NCBI GenBank assembly: GCA_003427395.1
Contig: BFEA01000002.1
Span: 1,493,286 to 1,519,327, forward strand
Reading direction: 5' to 3'
DNA: 26,042 nucleotides
DNA from: Chara braunii
Lineage: Eukaryota > Streptophyta > Charophyceae > Charales > Characeae
Shown: positions 10,280-20,231 of the stretch, piece after piece
Layout of the letters: the number at the start of each line of letters is the position of its first letter
Numbering within the stretch: the stretch's first letter is position 1
Position numbers and translations under genes: made by a program
The notes under the pieces: model-generated
Seen by the model: only the letters and a program-made list of their open reading frames with translations
What the model was told of the DNA's origin: nothing
The model's database searches: none

Positions 10280-11056
10280 ATAAAATTGGCGAAAATAAAT
10301 AAAAAACGTTGGACTTGCGATACCCTAATGGCATCGGTGTGGAAGATTGACATCTCACTATTGCTGCAACGAAAATAGAAGATGACGATGATTACGATTT
10401 TTACAGAGAAGTTTGGATGATGACCATGAAAAAGATAAAAAGAAGATAAATAACATGGATGACGGACTAGAGAAGCCGATGATGATTACCACTGGTAACC
10501 AAATGAGGATTACAAAAATGATGGTGTTCTTGATGAAAAGCCCCCGCTGAAATGACAATGATGACAATCTTGATGCTCTTGATGGATAACCTGCACAAGA
10601 CAAAAAACAAACGAAAGTACATATATAGATTGATGATGACCTCCTAGCCGCTCTCTTGATGATACTCTCCTTGTGGCACTGTGATGATTCTTCAAGTAGG
10701 ACCAACGTTCTCCGCACTTTCGTCTCCACGGGGCTGACTCCACTTTCCTCCACCGATATCGACTTTCGTCAACTTGCATGAGCTCTCCAGCCTCTTTAAA
10801 GGTCTGGGCTATGGACTATTTCATGTGAAAAACACAGGGAAAATGTTCAAACAGCAGTTGCCACTACCATTCTCCCTTTTCCTCTGTGCCTGAGGCCAGA
10901 TGCCACGTCAACTTGTGACGTAGTAATGACCCAGCGCCTCTGGGTACCACGCATGCGTCAAGCGCTAGCCCCCATCTACTTCACAACATCACAGCACTCT
11001 CGCACCAGCGCCTCCCTCCTGTCGACTGCCAGCACCGCGCCACGTGTCAGCTAGCA

Positions 11057-11265
11057 TGTTACTAGTCACCACAAGTCAGCGCCTCGCCAGTCGCAAGTCA
11101 CCAACGGCCCACCACTCACCTGTTGCCAGCGCCTCGCCCCCCGCCAGCAGCCAGCGCCTCGCTGCACTCACACAGTCAACTCCTCGCCACTCGCGAGAAG
11201 CCAGCGCCTCGCAACCTGCGAGAAGCCAGCGCCCCGCTACCTCCGACCAGTCAGTGCCTCGCCTG
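11057..11265. repeat. Degenerate minisatellite with CCAGCGCCTCGC core
   Basis: The core AGCGCCTCGC recurs several times (near 11078, 11130, 11151, 11201) with diverged versions near 11230 and 11253, separated by variable CAGTC/GCGAGAAG-type spacers. It lies at the 5' side of the nested insertion and produces Trp-Leu-Leu-Ala-Gly type repeats in the minus-strand frame that continues out of gag. Those residues are insertion sequence, not gag. Confidence 0.75.
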
Positions 11266-11390
11266 CAAGCAACCAGCATGCCACCATCTGCGTGCCGCGA
11301 CGGCCCGGCGCCCGCCAGCCATAGCGCTAGTGCTAGCACTAACGCGCGCCTCTTTCCTTTCTCACATACGACGCTCCACTCACATACATG

Positions 11391-12359
11391 TCCTTTCCAC
11401 GTAATGGCTTTAATTTGCAAGAAATGATCATCTTTTTGAATTATTCCTAACTGTATTGGATCCGAGGTACTAGGGACGTCTGACCTGTCTTCGAAGGTCG
11501 GGGCTTTTCCTTTCCGAGCCGCTGACTTGGTGAGACCAAATTGTTTTCTGTTTGCCTTGCAATGCTGCAGCATGCGCTCATTTGCTTGCTCTGATATGGA
11601 CAACACGTGTCCGATAGGCAAGACTCTATTTCTCCCGGAGACAATCTCGGTTCCGATCATTCCCAGTCTTGGGTAACCCAATGAGACGTATTGGTCAAGT
11701 GGGATAAGTTCCGCAACTTCTTTTGTAGTGGCTACTGCACTTCCTCCTCCTTCCACCTCTTCGATCATTGTGCCCACCCTCCCTGGCCCATTGGCCACGG
11801 GCGCAGCAGCCATAGGGGCGGCCCCAACTCGAGCTTGTGCAGGTCGGAGTGGACAGTCTCGGGCTATGTGGCCCGGCTGGTGACACGTGTAACAGACGCT
11901 CATATTAGCCGCCGCTCCGCCCATGGCCTGAGCGGGGGCGACTTCTTGCGCCGCTGGTGCGGCTCTGACGGCAATGGGGTGCATCGACCTCATTAACGAT
12001 TCTATCCTAACATTCTTCTCACGTTGTTCCTTCTTACTTTTCTGCATCAAGCTAACTAATGTTCGGGTTAGTTCGATTATGACATTTGATTCAACCGGCC
12101 TTGCCGAAGAGTCCGAGAAAGATGCAGAGGCGGCCATAACAGGCACAATCAATCCCGTAGCTGTATCTGGTACGGGCCTCTTGGTTGCGATTTGTTCTAG
12201 ATAGGTGACGGGGCCAGAGACGAAGCCCATGTCTTCAAATTTGTTTTGAAGTGCAGCTAGCTCGGCCTTCGCTCTAGCCAGCTCCGAGGAATCCCCTTCC
12301 CAGGGGTAATCTTCTCCTTCTAGAAAACTGGCCACAATTTTTCGTTTCATTTCTTCCAC
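11391..12359 (-). CDS. gag: Ty3/gypsy gag (nucleocapsid part), C-terminus cut off by an insertion
   Basis: Gag forms the virus-like particle and packages element RNA. The frame from the Met at 12359 begins EEMKRKIVASFLEGEDYPW, continues with an Ala/Glu/Lys segment, a likely coiled coil around residues 95-125 (TRTLVSLMQKSKKEQREKN), an Ala/Pro linker, and one CCHC zinc knuckle CYTCHQPGHIARDC at residues 156-169 (11894-11853), with the correct C-x2-C-x4-H-x4-C spacing. A C-terminal segment then runs to about residue 323 (ITWKG). The same frame stays open to 11076, but its last 104 residues are read from the nested insertion. It is the least damaged part of the element. The frame is also open upstream of the chosen Met (NGDRAAVEEM), so the true start may lie further right in the GC-rich repeat. 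Confidence 0.8.
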
Positions 12360-12361
12360 AG

Positions 12362-12480
12362 CAGCCCGGTCGCCGTTTCCCCGCCCCCTCCCGACCCCTT
12401 CGGCCTTCCCGCCGTTTCGCCGTCCGCTCCCGACCCGTTTGGCCTTCGCGGTGTTTCGCCGCTCGCTCCCGGCATGGACC
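12362..12480. repeat. GC-rich imperfect tandem repeat at the gag 5' side
   Basis: About two and a half imperfect copies of a ~40-bp unit built around GTTTCGCCG, GCTCCCGACC and TTTGGCCTTC-like blocks. On the minus strand it encodes Gly/Arg/Pro-rich sequence immediately upstream of the gag Met at 12359. It may be part of the gag N-terminus or of the 5' leader. Confidence 0.6.
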
Positions 12481-12539
12481 CTGGGCCCCTTCCGACTTTT
12501 CCCAACGCTGGTGACGGGTGCTCGTGTGGGACCGTCACA

Positions 12540-13169
12540 CGAGACCCTCTATTTCCTTTATAGTATTAGAGATAGGAGATCTGTCACCTCTTCAGACCAC
12601 TCAGGGTCCGCCTGATATTCTTTGGGCACTAGCAGCATTCTCCATTCATCACTCCCCACCAAACCGTTGTAGATCCCCCAAGGCAAGCGCAGATGGAGGG
12701 AAAGGGTCTGGGAATAAATCTGGAAATGTCAATGAAGCTCCTGGACAAACTTTGAACCATTCATGGAAGGTGATCTAGCAGTCCTTCCTGAAAGGGACTT
12801 CCTCCTCTTCCCCTCCTGGGCAAAGTACCTCCCCCAGTTTCCTCCCTGAGCCCTCCCCCAGTCCAATGAAAATTTTAGAATTTTTCTCTTGCTCCCATAC
12901 TCACACATATTTTATATCAAAGTGTCAACAATACTCCCTTCCTTCCCACATTAAACAAATTGTAATGAAAAGCCGACAACCCAACAGCAACACCCACCAT
13001 TCCCAAGGCCAGTACATCCCAGTAATCGTATTCCATAGATAGTCCCATCTGCCTGGAGGTACCTGGTCTCGAGCTAGGTCCATGTACAACCAGGGGGTCC
13101 AGCGTTTTACAAACGCCGGACCCTCAGGAACAACAAATTTTGACGAGTTTTCGACCAAAAAAATTGGTT
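12540..13169. other. No recognisable gene; junction between two retroelement relics
   Basis: The 5' leader and LTR of the minus-strand gypsy element would be expected here, but I found no primer-binding-site match or LTR pair. The sequence is AT-richer towards 12880-13170. A minus-strand frame (13173-12925) continues from the neighbouring RT fragment without recognisable motifs. Confidence 0.45.
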
Positions 13170-13830
13170 TCAATTTCGTTCAAAAAATAAAAGATGTCCA
13201 TTTTGACGAAATGGTCGTTTAGTAAAGAAGTTCCTTATGAACTTCCTGTAATAGGAGGCCAGACCCATGAATGATCGGATGTCTCTGATTGTCTGTGGTT
13301 GCGGCGAATCCCTCACAACAGTCACCTTGGAGGCTTTTGGGGATAGGCCCTCTGCAGAAATCACGTGACTCAAATACAATACAAAAGAGACACCAAATTA
13401 TGATTTTCTTTGTTAATTTTGTATTTGCATTCTCTTGGAATCTGCATGGTCCTCAACAGTTTCGATGAACATCCAGATGTCATCTTCATAGACAACAACA
13501 AATCGTCAATTTTATTCATTTCAGTCTGAAAGGCACCAGATGCATTGTGCAAACTAAGTGGCATGACCAGGTACTCAAAGGTTTCATATCAGTTTTTGGA
13601 GGCTATCTTATGCACATCTTCCTCTGAGTCAACGATTTTGATTTGATGGCACCCAAATTTCATATCGATTTCATCGAAGGCTTTGCAACCCTGCACCATA
13701 TCCAAAAAATCATCAATCCTAGACAAGGGTTCAAAGCTCTTCCTAATGATTTTTTTCAGGCCTCTGTAGTCAATGCACATTCAAAGTTCACCATAACCTT
13801 TAGAATAAAGAGGATTGGTGCCCCATACTA
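13170..13830 (-). pseudogene. Second, different Ty3/gypsy RT fragment
   Basis: Read on the minus strand: MCIDYRGLKKI, FEPLSRIDDFLDMVQG, AFDEIDMKFGCHQIKI (first catalytic Asp region), then in other frames MPLSLHNASGAFQTEMNKI and VVVYEDDIWMFI (the Y-x-D-D box, here YEDD), and finally YLSHVISAEGLSPKASKV, IRDIRSFMGLASYYRKFI (thumb). It is clearly distinct from the RT at 7337-8483, which has different residues throughout, so it comes from another lineage. It has at least two frameshifts and a deletion before the SPKASKV block, and no gag, RNase H or integrase is attached, so only about 220 codons of RT survive. Confidence 0.85.
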
Positions 13831-13840
13831 GCAGGGAACC

Positions 13841-14280
13841 CCACTTTTCAGCCCCGGGTCAACACCCCCAACATTGAAAAATGCGTTTGCGGATTTTTTT
13901 TTCCAGTTTGTGTAGTAGATTTTTTTGCCCTTTTAATTTTTGTCAATGTTTGCGTGTTCCAAGTTTGGTGTTTGTTGGGGTCTTGGGGATGACTGTTTTG
14001 GCCAGCCCTAAAAATTCTGAAAAACTGAAAAGAGGGAATTTTGCATGAAAACACTTTTTTGCCTTGGGGTTCTAGGCACCTTTGATCCTTTTTTTTTTCT
14101 TTTTTTGTTTTGTTATTGGCTGTTTGGTGTACACTCTATGGACTGGTGACAAGTCTGGCTTAAAAGGTGTGGAACGTTTGTTATAATGACCTTGAGAAAA
14201 ACCCTGAAAATTTGGGGTTTTGTTAACTTGTTCTCCTCGTGAAGTCCACAAGGCGAAAGCTACTGGAGGTTGTTTCCTCA
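13841..14280. other. No recognisable gene; T-rich junction
   Basis: T-rich sequence with several T homopolymers (13896-13903, 14090-14105) between the gypsy RT fragment and the LINE. It has open frames of about 70 codons on the minus strand that show only low-complexity Lys/Gln composition. It may hold the unrecognisable 5' remnant of the LINE. Confidence 0.4.
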
Positions 14281-14289
14281 CGCTTGACA

Positions 14290-15050
14290 AATATGCAAAA
14301 AGAAGAGTTGAATAAGGCTCTCTCCTCCCAAGATGTCCAAGAGATCTTGCATTACATGAAAGATGAGAAGACCCTTTGGATTGACTCGTTCTCGAAGGAA
14401 TTATAGGTGCAGATTTGTGACCTCCTTCAGGATGACCTCATGGACTACATTCAAGCATTACAGAGGGAGGGCTCATTTGGGAGTATGATTGGACAGTGAG
14501 TCACCACACTCCTGGACAAGAAAGGGGAGAAGGAGGATATAAAAAACTACAGACCTATAAACCTCCTCCCTGTGGCCTACAAGATGGTGGCCAAGGCACC
14601 GACCAGCCCGCTGCTGCCGCTAATGAATATGCTGATTCACCCCGACTATACTTGATTTATGCCAAACCGCAACATCCAAGACAACATCCTACTAGTCAAT
14701 GAGACCATTATGTACGCACGCCAACAAAAGTCCCAAGCGGCCATCGCGTTCATCGATTTAAAGAAAGCGTACGACCATGTTGCCTGGAATGTCCTTGATA
14801 TGTGTTTGGTCAAGATGAATTTATGCCCAACATTTTGCCACTGGGTGAGCCTCCTCCATAGATCTGCTACCAACATCATGCTTAATGACCACCTATCACC
14901 GCTAATACACCTACGAAGATCAGTGTGCCAAGGGGACCCTATAGCCCCGCTCCTATTCGTGATAGTAATGGAGGCTCTAGCTTCACTAATTAGAGTTTAC
15001 CCAGGGGTTAACAAAGTGCCCATCCCTGATATCCCCAGCCACCTGCTGGC
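14290..15050 (+). pseudogene. LINE reverse transcriptase, fingers and first part of palm
   Basis: Non-LTR RT that would prime on nicked DNA. Pieces in order: NKALSSQDVQEILHYMKDEK, KEDIKNYRPINLLPVAYKMVAKA, NRNIQDNILLVNETI, AIAFIDLKKAYDHVAW (first catalytic Asp in FIDLKKAYD, about 14749-14775), NIMLNDHLSPLIHLRRSV, CQGDPIAPLLFVIVMEALASLI. Stops occur at about 14404, 14498 and 14653. The frame ends with SHLLA and a TGA at 15052-15054, just where the YADD block should begin. Confidence 0.85.
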
Positions 15051-15470
15051 ATGAAGGTCAATTGGGGCTCTAAAACGGAAGGATGGTGGCTCCGCCCTCA
15101 AGGAGACCCCCCACCCCTCCATCCGACTGAGGGATGGGCACAGAGGGAAGATGTCGTTAGAATCCTTGTGGTAAGATTGACTGTACTGGTGCATCCACAA
15201 GACCATGGGGACATGCTGGTCAACATGGTGGTGGATCGACTGACAAAATGGGAGGGGTTGCACACTTCGCTGGTGGGCCGGGCTCTGGCAATAAACAATG
15301 TAATATTGGCGGCCATCTGGTACAAACGGGTTGTTTTGCTGCTGAAGCCAAAACAATATATTAGGTTGAGAAAAGCGTTGGCGACGTATTTATGGAAGAA
15401 AAGCGCCAAGGACCAGGTGTGTGTGCATCGACTCAGTCGGGAAACCCTTACCCAACCAAGGTCCTAAGGG
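15051..15470 (+). pseudogene. LINE reverse transcriptase, post-YADD thumb region
   Basis: Begins KVNWGSKTEGWW, the segment that in L1 elements lies about 50-80 residues after the YADD motif (v-N-W-x-K-S/T-E pattern). It continues with WEGLHTSLVGRALAINNVIL and WYKRVVLLLKPKQYIRLRKA, the usual L-S-L-x-G-R-x-x-x-x-N-x-V-L block and its continuation, then YLWKKSAKDQ. The frame joins the preceding one directly, so the palm strand with the two catalytic Asp residues has been deleted. Confidence 0.8.
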
Positions 15471-15555
15471 AGGTTGTGAATACAAGACTCGGAGAGGGGG
15501 AGTGAGGCCTTATCTTCAAGGTCTTGATTAGACTACTGATAGGGAACAACATTCC

Positions 15556-16023
15556 ATGGGCCCCCTTGCCTACTTGCAAATTGTCAAACTCTCCCCGGAA
15601 TCGTCAGCAGGCAACACGCTGCATCCCCCGCAATGGTTGACAAACAAGCACTGGTTGATACCCTCTCCTCATGACAAATGCAAGCAGGCACCCCAGCACA
15701 AGCATCAAGGATGGATCTACTCCTGGATCCCCTGTCGCGCTGTATGCTTAAACTTTGGGGGACGTGGTCCACAACAGAAACAGTCTCCCAACAGAGGGCA
15801 CAAGATATGGAGGCAACCGCTTTTCGGCAACCCGTATATCCTGGATGAGGATAGTAACCCCTTCTCGTTAACAACAAACTCACACCCTAACTCACTTGGG
15901 CAAAAAAAGGTGTTTACGGTAGGGGGTTTGTGGGACCCGCGCAAGGGAGACTGGGCCGCGAAAGACGAGTTGCTACACGAGTTTAAATATGCCAAAAATG
16001 TGGAGGAGAAAGTTGTCAAGTAG
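15556..16023 (+). pseudogene. LINE ORF2 C-terminal linker
   Basis: A 155-codon frame with no named domain. It includes FGNPYILDEDSNPFS and KKVFTVGGLWDPRKGDWAAK, the latter resembling the region between RT and zf-RVT in plant LINEs, where an x-x-V-x-D-L-W-x-x-x-x-x-x-W pattern is common. It sits between thumb and zinc domain in the expected order. Assignment rests on position and this weak pattern. Confidence 0.55.
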
Positions 16024-16569
16024 AGGGCGGCCCTCCCCCTGACTTAGTGCCTGACACTTAAGAATGGTCCATCGGTTTGTCACGATGACTGGGTGATTTG
16101 ACTGGGTGATTAGGCACGTAGATTTGCCCCTCCCGCTTACTGTATATAGGGTCCAACAAAATGAAGAGGGCTTGTGCTCACTGGACGCCTATGAGCCCGA
16201 CCTTCCAGGAGCCAAATTTTCCAAGCTCACACGAAATGAAAACCTGGATGGCAGGGCCTCATGCACATATGTGTTGTAGGGGACAATCAGGAGGGCTTCT
16301 TTGTGTACGAACCCGCAATACGACTTGCGAGGATGCCTTTTGATCCAGGGGAATGGGAGTGGCCCGAACCGAAACCGACGCACAGTTCAAATTACATTGT
16401 CAAAGGAGGCTATAATGCCTCAAGACCAGGGGTGCAATCGACCAAACGATATGTAATTTTTGTCAAGATGGGCAGGAGACTCGCCGTTGGACCCACAACT
16501 CATAAAGGACGTGCCTTGGTCTAAGTACTCCAAGATCATTCCTATGAATCTCAAAGCCCTGCAATGGTA

Positions 16570-16840
16570 AATCCTTCACCGCTGGTTTCCCACCCGTGAC
16601 TGGCTAGTGTCGAGAACAGACCTTGAACAGAAGGGGTTGTTGTCCCCCATCTGCACCTACTGTGGCAGGCCCACTCCACCGTCCCGGGCAACACTTGAAC
16701 ACTTCCTGTTGGCCTGCCCAATGGTCACCCAATTGTGGTGGTGGTGGGATGTAGCGTTCCACTCCCTTACAGGCTGCCATATCCCGTGGGACATTGGCCT
16801 CCTACTGCTAGGAAAGAATCAACATTTGACGACATAGTGG
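16570..16840 (+). pseudogene. LINE zf-RVT zinc-binding domain
   Basis: The frame reads HRWFPTRDWLVSRT, then CTYCGRPTPPSRATLEHFLL, and AC: a C-x2-C-x12-H-x4-C pattern that is the signature of the zf-RVT domain at the C-terminus of plant LINE ORF2. It is followed by WWWWDVAFHSLTG, matching the usual aromatic W-x-x-W/V run. A stop precedes it at about 16567 (QWIL in relatives, TGG to TAA-type change is possible), and another ends the frame at 16838. Confidence 0.8.
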
Positions 16841-16937
16841 TCTCCCTTCGCCATCAACCTATTCTCTTACATGAGACTGCAGACTCTTATGTTGGTCTGG
16901 AGGGCTAGATGTTCATTTTAATGGAAAAGCCAACAAT

Positions 16938-17224
16938 TTGGGTTGCAGCAAGCGCAACAAGCCATTGAGAAGGAGATTAGGACAAGAACCCATAAAACCT
17001 GGAAATCCTTCAGCAGGGATTTATCGAGAGGAAAAGGACCCGGCCGTCAAGGAAGTCATCCTAGAATCCTACCACCATCTAGGGCAGGACCTGCACAAAA
17101 TCTCCTCGAAACTGGATGCTGCCCACAATATGTAATGGAAGCCGTGGAGGAGTTCAAAGCCATCTTGGCAAAGAAACCCCCTTGCGATTTTGAAGTGCCC
17201 TTCCTCATACTAACTTTGTGTTGA
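16938..17224 (+). pseudogene. LINE ORF2 tail
   Basis: Two overlapping frames carry the end of the LINE: QQAQQAIEKEIRTRTHKTWKS and, to the end, YVMEAVEEFKAILAKKPP. The basic helical composition is like the C-terminal tail after zf-RVT. The last stop is at 17222-17224, after which sequence changes character into the inverted-repeat element. Confidence 0.55.
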
Positions 17225-17864
17225 TAACTGACCACCAACCTGGTCCTCCCCCGTCCAGCTGTCGAGCGCATCGGTCCGGCACCGCACAAGGCAGCGCGGG
17301 ACCCTCCCGACACGTCACGGAGGAGTTGGTCTAAATCCTCATCGCGAATACATAATGGAGCTTCCGCAAGCCGCTCCGGCCGAGTGCGCCAGCCATACCT
17401 CTCGCTATCCCCTACGACAGGATAGTGCCTACGCGAGGCACGACTTACCTCCACCTTACGGGAGTTGTTACCTCCCTTTGGTGGGCGTATCCCCGCCGAG
17501 CTACCAGTCCACAGTACGAAAGTTAATCAGCTGCAATCGCAAAGGTGGACCGGTCGAGGGCGTTTCTCGTTCGCTGTAGCATAGGGGGTACGAGCGGTAA
17601 TACGCCTCTATTGGACCCGCACGCGAACTGATATTTTTGGGGGCTGAGGTCCCAAATGCGACTCGACGTCGGTCGACTAGGACGTATCCCACTCACCACG
17701 CATACACCACATTACGAACAAAAAAAAAATAAAACACACACACATACACACGCATATACAAAACGACAGAGGACAAACAAACCCGACATCACTCCTAGTC
17801 CCTTAGTAACCATCCAATAACTCTCAAATGCGGAAATCAGATAGGCGTCGCGCGCGAGACTTAG

Positions 17865-17871
17865 TATAAAA
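17865..17871 (+). promoter_or_regulatory. Inward-facing TATA box, left arm
   Basis: TATAAAA inside the block GACTTAGTATAAAACC, followed by GCGGACGCAGGGCTAACT. The block is conserved at the mirror position in the right arm although the surrounding sequence has diverged. It points towards the centre of the element. A promoter is inferred from sequence alone. Confidence 0.4.
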
Positions 17872-17994
17872 CCGCGCGGACGCAGGGCTAACTAATATCG
17901 GCTCGCAATGCAAGCGTACTCAAGCAGTCGCAATGATGGCATACTATGTAGTACCCATACTCATGAGGTCCTCGTTAATCTCGAGGGTCGCATT

Positions 17995-18010
17995 CGACAC
18001 TCAAGTGTCG
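17995..18010. repeat. Perfect dyad CGACACTCAAGTGTCG, left arm
   Basis: A 7-bp inverted repeat with a 2-nt centre. It is present at the mirror position in the right arm (22745-22760) with both stems unchanged. It is a candidate protein-binding dyad or hairpin. Confidence 0.6.
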
Positions 18011-18691
18011 GCTGACATACGCCTTGAGGGAACGATCTCTCGGCGTTGGACAACCACCAAGTGCGGTTGAGAACCACACCCTCTTCTGCACCCTGCGGAG
18101 AGTGGGTGGTACACAGGTTCATAACTGTGGTGACAATTGTCTCTTATGGCCCTGGAGACCAACTCCTTCACATAGGGCCTGAAGAGAAATCAAGGGGTTT
18201 GACTTTGACGGCTGCCATGGACTACAACGTCCAACCATAGAAACTCTAAAAAGCAAAGGGTAAAAGAGGATCTCCCTCTTCTCTCAAATGCACTTTCTAT
18301 TTAATCCTTACGCGTACTCACAGTAGACCGCGCAAAAACACTTAAAACATATGTATTCACATATATATAAAGGGTTATAAATATAGGACGATCACTTCCG
18401 ACAGTCACATTGGGACTCCTCTCAGCCATATATATATGTATGTGAGCGTAGGCAGTCAAATCCCAAGTCTGAATCACCAAACATACCTTCAATCACATCA
18501 AAGATTCAACCAAAAAGTTCATGCACTACACGGGGTCAACTTCAACCATTCTCTGCGCTCACACCCCTTGCTTTTAGCCATACAAGCCTCACTTTTTGTG
18601 TAACTCTCAAAATAAAATACTCAGTACTTTTCTTTAAATGGCCATTCAAAATAAAGTTCGGGCGAAAACACAACAAAACAGTTCAAATCAC

Positions 18692-18705
18692 AAGGCTAAA
18701 GCCTT
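18692..18705. repeat. Perfect dyad AAGGCTAAAGCCTT, left arm
   Basis: A 6-bp stem around AA, matched in the right arm at 22054-22067. Both lie in the less diverged inner part of the arms, shortly before a shared GAATCGGCAACCGA-type block. Confidence 0.55.
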
Positions 18706-19059
18706 TAAGTTGAGTGGCAGGAGTGGATTGGAGTTGAATCGTAAATCGACGAATCGGCAACCGACTTGTTATTAGTGATAACAGAAGATGATCCTTATAG
18801 GATCAAGCTGAATCTAGCCCAAATCCTGAATCAATCGATAAAGAAGACCTGTAACACAAGACAGACCAATCCCCAAGCTAAAATCATAAGTGTATGGAGA
18901 ATACAGCTCCATAACACATTCTCACCCAAGACCCTTCTACAAGCTAAGCCTAGACCTGCCTCTAAGCCAGTGCCTAATGCAAGGCAGGCCTATGGCAGCA
19001 TTTCCCCTATTCAGGGTGGATTGGCAGAATTGCCACCTGTCAAAATATAATCTAATTCC

Positions 19060-19215
19060 TTTAAACAGAAAATTTCGGCAGCGCTTCCCGTAGGAAAAGT
19101 GCCTTCGCAGAATTTATAATAACCCAAATATGAAAATAAAAACAATCCCTAACTCTGGAAAGTTTAAATTTGCCTAACTCCCTGAATTAGTAAAAATTTG
19201 GGTAGCACTTCCTTT
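19060..19215 (-). repeat. Two ~123-bp subterminal units at the inner end of the left arm
   Basis: In reverse orientation this stretch matches units 5 and 4 of the right-arm array: AGCGCTTCCCGTAGG at about 19080 and GTAGCACTTCCTTTT at about 19202, 120 bp apart, with the shared CTAACTCCCTGAATTAG block between. The similarity stops at about 19215, where unit 3 would follow. Confidence 0.7.
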
Positions 19216-20231
19216 TCATTGCGGGGCCGCCAGGCAATGGAAGATAACAAGGCCCTCTCTTAAGAGTTGAGTGAGTCCCCCTCCTGTATCTCGAGAGTCT
19301 GAAACCCCTCCCTCTGCCTTTTTTGTAAAGTATGATCTTGATCCGAGGGGAAGGCAGCAGGTAGGATTGCAACCCGTAGGACCGCAACAAGACTCTGTGG
19401 GGAGTCTACCCACCGATTGCGGGAGCTCTGCCGGACTGAGGATCCTACTCGTTGTAATCAACGATTCCAAATATTCAACGTCATGACAATTGAAATACAA
19501 CTTTGGTTTCCTGCTGATTGCCCCGAATATTGGATTGTTCCTCAGTGTGAGAATTCGGAGAACCAAGATTCATAGGGGTTCCCAGCAAATAGTCCAGTGG
19601 TAAGAGACAACTTTACAACTCCCCCCGACTCCGAAGAATCTACGTCGGAATTTTTTTATTAATTTTTTTTTTAATGGCAAGCCTATCTTTGGTTCTTTTA
19701 AAAAAGAATAGAACGACTGGCGCCTACGATCACCTATTTGAAATCGAACAGATTCTCAAACTACAACTAACGTTCCTTTGTATAATTTGTTTGGTTGTTC
19801 TCTGTGGTACTGCGACACCTGTCTTTTTTTCATCTATTAGCTCAAAAATAAGTTTTCACTGGTGCTCCTTTCTTTAACGTTACTATAATACCTATTTTTA
19901 TTTGTTTACTACTTGTTTTAATTTATATACATTACAGAAGTGCACAGCAAGCGCACAGCGAGGTTCTGGAGGCAGGGAACTGACAGGTATATCTTTCTCC
20001 ATCTGCATGACCCTACTATACCCCTGTTTGACTATCTCCCTCTAGTTTTGACTGATTGTATGTATGTGATTCCCGATGATTTTGCCGTCTTTCAAGATTT
20101 AATCAAACTAAATGGAAAGAATATGTGTGAAAAATGTTTCTCTTTATTTTGACTGAAAGCAGACTAAGAGGTGAACTGGGGGAAGGTGGGAGGAAGACAG
20201 TTTGCATGCGTTTGACCGAGTCAACCAAAGA
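19216..20231. other. Left part of the single-copy centre; no recognisable gene
   Basis: Two short open frames (19674-19877 and 19940-20152, plus) and a 116-codon minus frame (19566-19216) show no known motif. A string TCCAGTGGTAAGAGAC at 19592 resembles a tRNA D-arm or A box, but there is no matching B box or stem set. A T-rich stretch lies at 19649-19675. Confidence 0.5.

Larger units (their letters stand above)
9402..11391 (-). mobile_element. Poly(A)-tailed, apparently non-coding insertion nested in the gypsy element
   Basis: The gag frame runs on the minus strand to ITWKG (about 11391) and the protease frame begins at 9396 immediately after poly(A), so the sequence between them is extra. 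It begins on the minus strand with ACATGTATGTGAGTGG, carries a G-rich minisatellite (11057-11265), a GAT microsatellite (10189-10277) and ends in A24. The flanks share AAAGG (minus strand), a possible 5-bp target duplication. No reverse transcriptase or other protein motif was seen in its frames, so it looks like a non-autonomous retroposon or a truncated, heavily mutated element. A recent SINE is unlikely, as I see no tRNA- or 5S-like head. Confidence 0.6.
3341..12359 (-). mobile_element. Decayed Ty3/gypsy-type LTR retrotransposon with extra post-pol ORF and nested insertion
   Basis: Read on the minus strand, the domains follow the Ty3/gypsy order: gag (12359-11391), protease (about 9396-9030), RT (8483-7337), RNase H (about 7352-6899), an extra PHD-like module (6682-6521), integrase (6415-5185), then a decayed ORF (about 5060-3341). 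Integrase after RNase H separates it from Ty1/copia. The gag-protease join is interrupted by an insertion of about 2 kb (9402-11391); without it the coding span would be about 7 kb. Stops and frameshifts occur in every domain except gag. No LTRs, primer binding site or target duplication were found by eye, so the outer limits are those of the coding relic only. Confidence 0.88.
14281..17224 (+). mobile_element. 5'-truncated, decayed plant L1-type LINE (ORF2 portion)
   Basis: The plus strand carries RT fingers and palm (14290-15050), the thumb region (15051-15470), a C-terminal linker (15556-16023), a zf-RVT zinc domain (about 16570-16840) and a tail (16938-17224). This is the plant L1 ORF2 order. 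No endonuclease domain precedes the RT, so the copy is 5'-truncated. No poly(A) tail is visible; the last coding stop is at 17222-17224 and the inverted-repeat element begins about 30 bp later. Confidence 0.85.
17256..19215 (+). repeat. Left arm of the inverted repeat
   Basis: Starts at GTCGAGCGCATCGGTCCGGC-type sequence next to the LINE end and runs inward to the second ~123-bp unit at 19215. Its 94-codon frame (18766-19050) has a counterpart in the right arm (21984-21694). However, in the aligned part amino-acid-changing differences greatly outnumber silent ones, so neither looks like a selected gene. It includes an AC-rich tract (17720-17760). Confidence 0.8.

Noticed and set aside
10126-10358. 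Ser-rich and His-rich minus-strand frames over the GAT repeat
   Set aside because: Homopolymer runs arise from the trinucleotide repeat; no other coding evidence.
11076-11391. Last 104 residues of the gag frame as a genuine gag C-terminus
   Set aside because: They come from the minisatellite of the nested insertion; protease-linked gag sequence should follow ITWKG instead.
18766-19050. Frame of 94 codons conserved between the two arms (counterpart 21984-21694, minus) as a selected protein gene
   Set aside because: In the aligned 66 codons I count about 20 or more amino-acid-changing differences against about six silent ones, and the frames part at the C-terminal end. That is the pattern of neutral drift, not of a selected protein.
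19590-19610. TCCAGTGGTAAGAGAC resembling a tRNA D-arm or SINE head
   Set aside because: No matching T-arm or B box follows within 100 bp.
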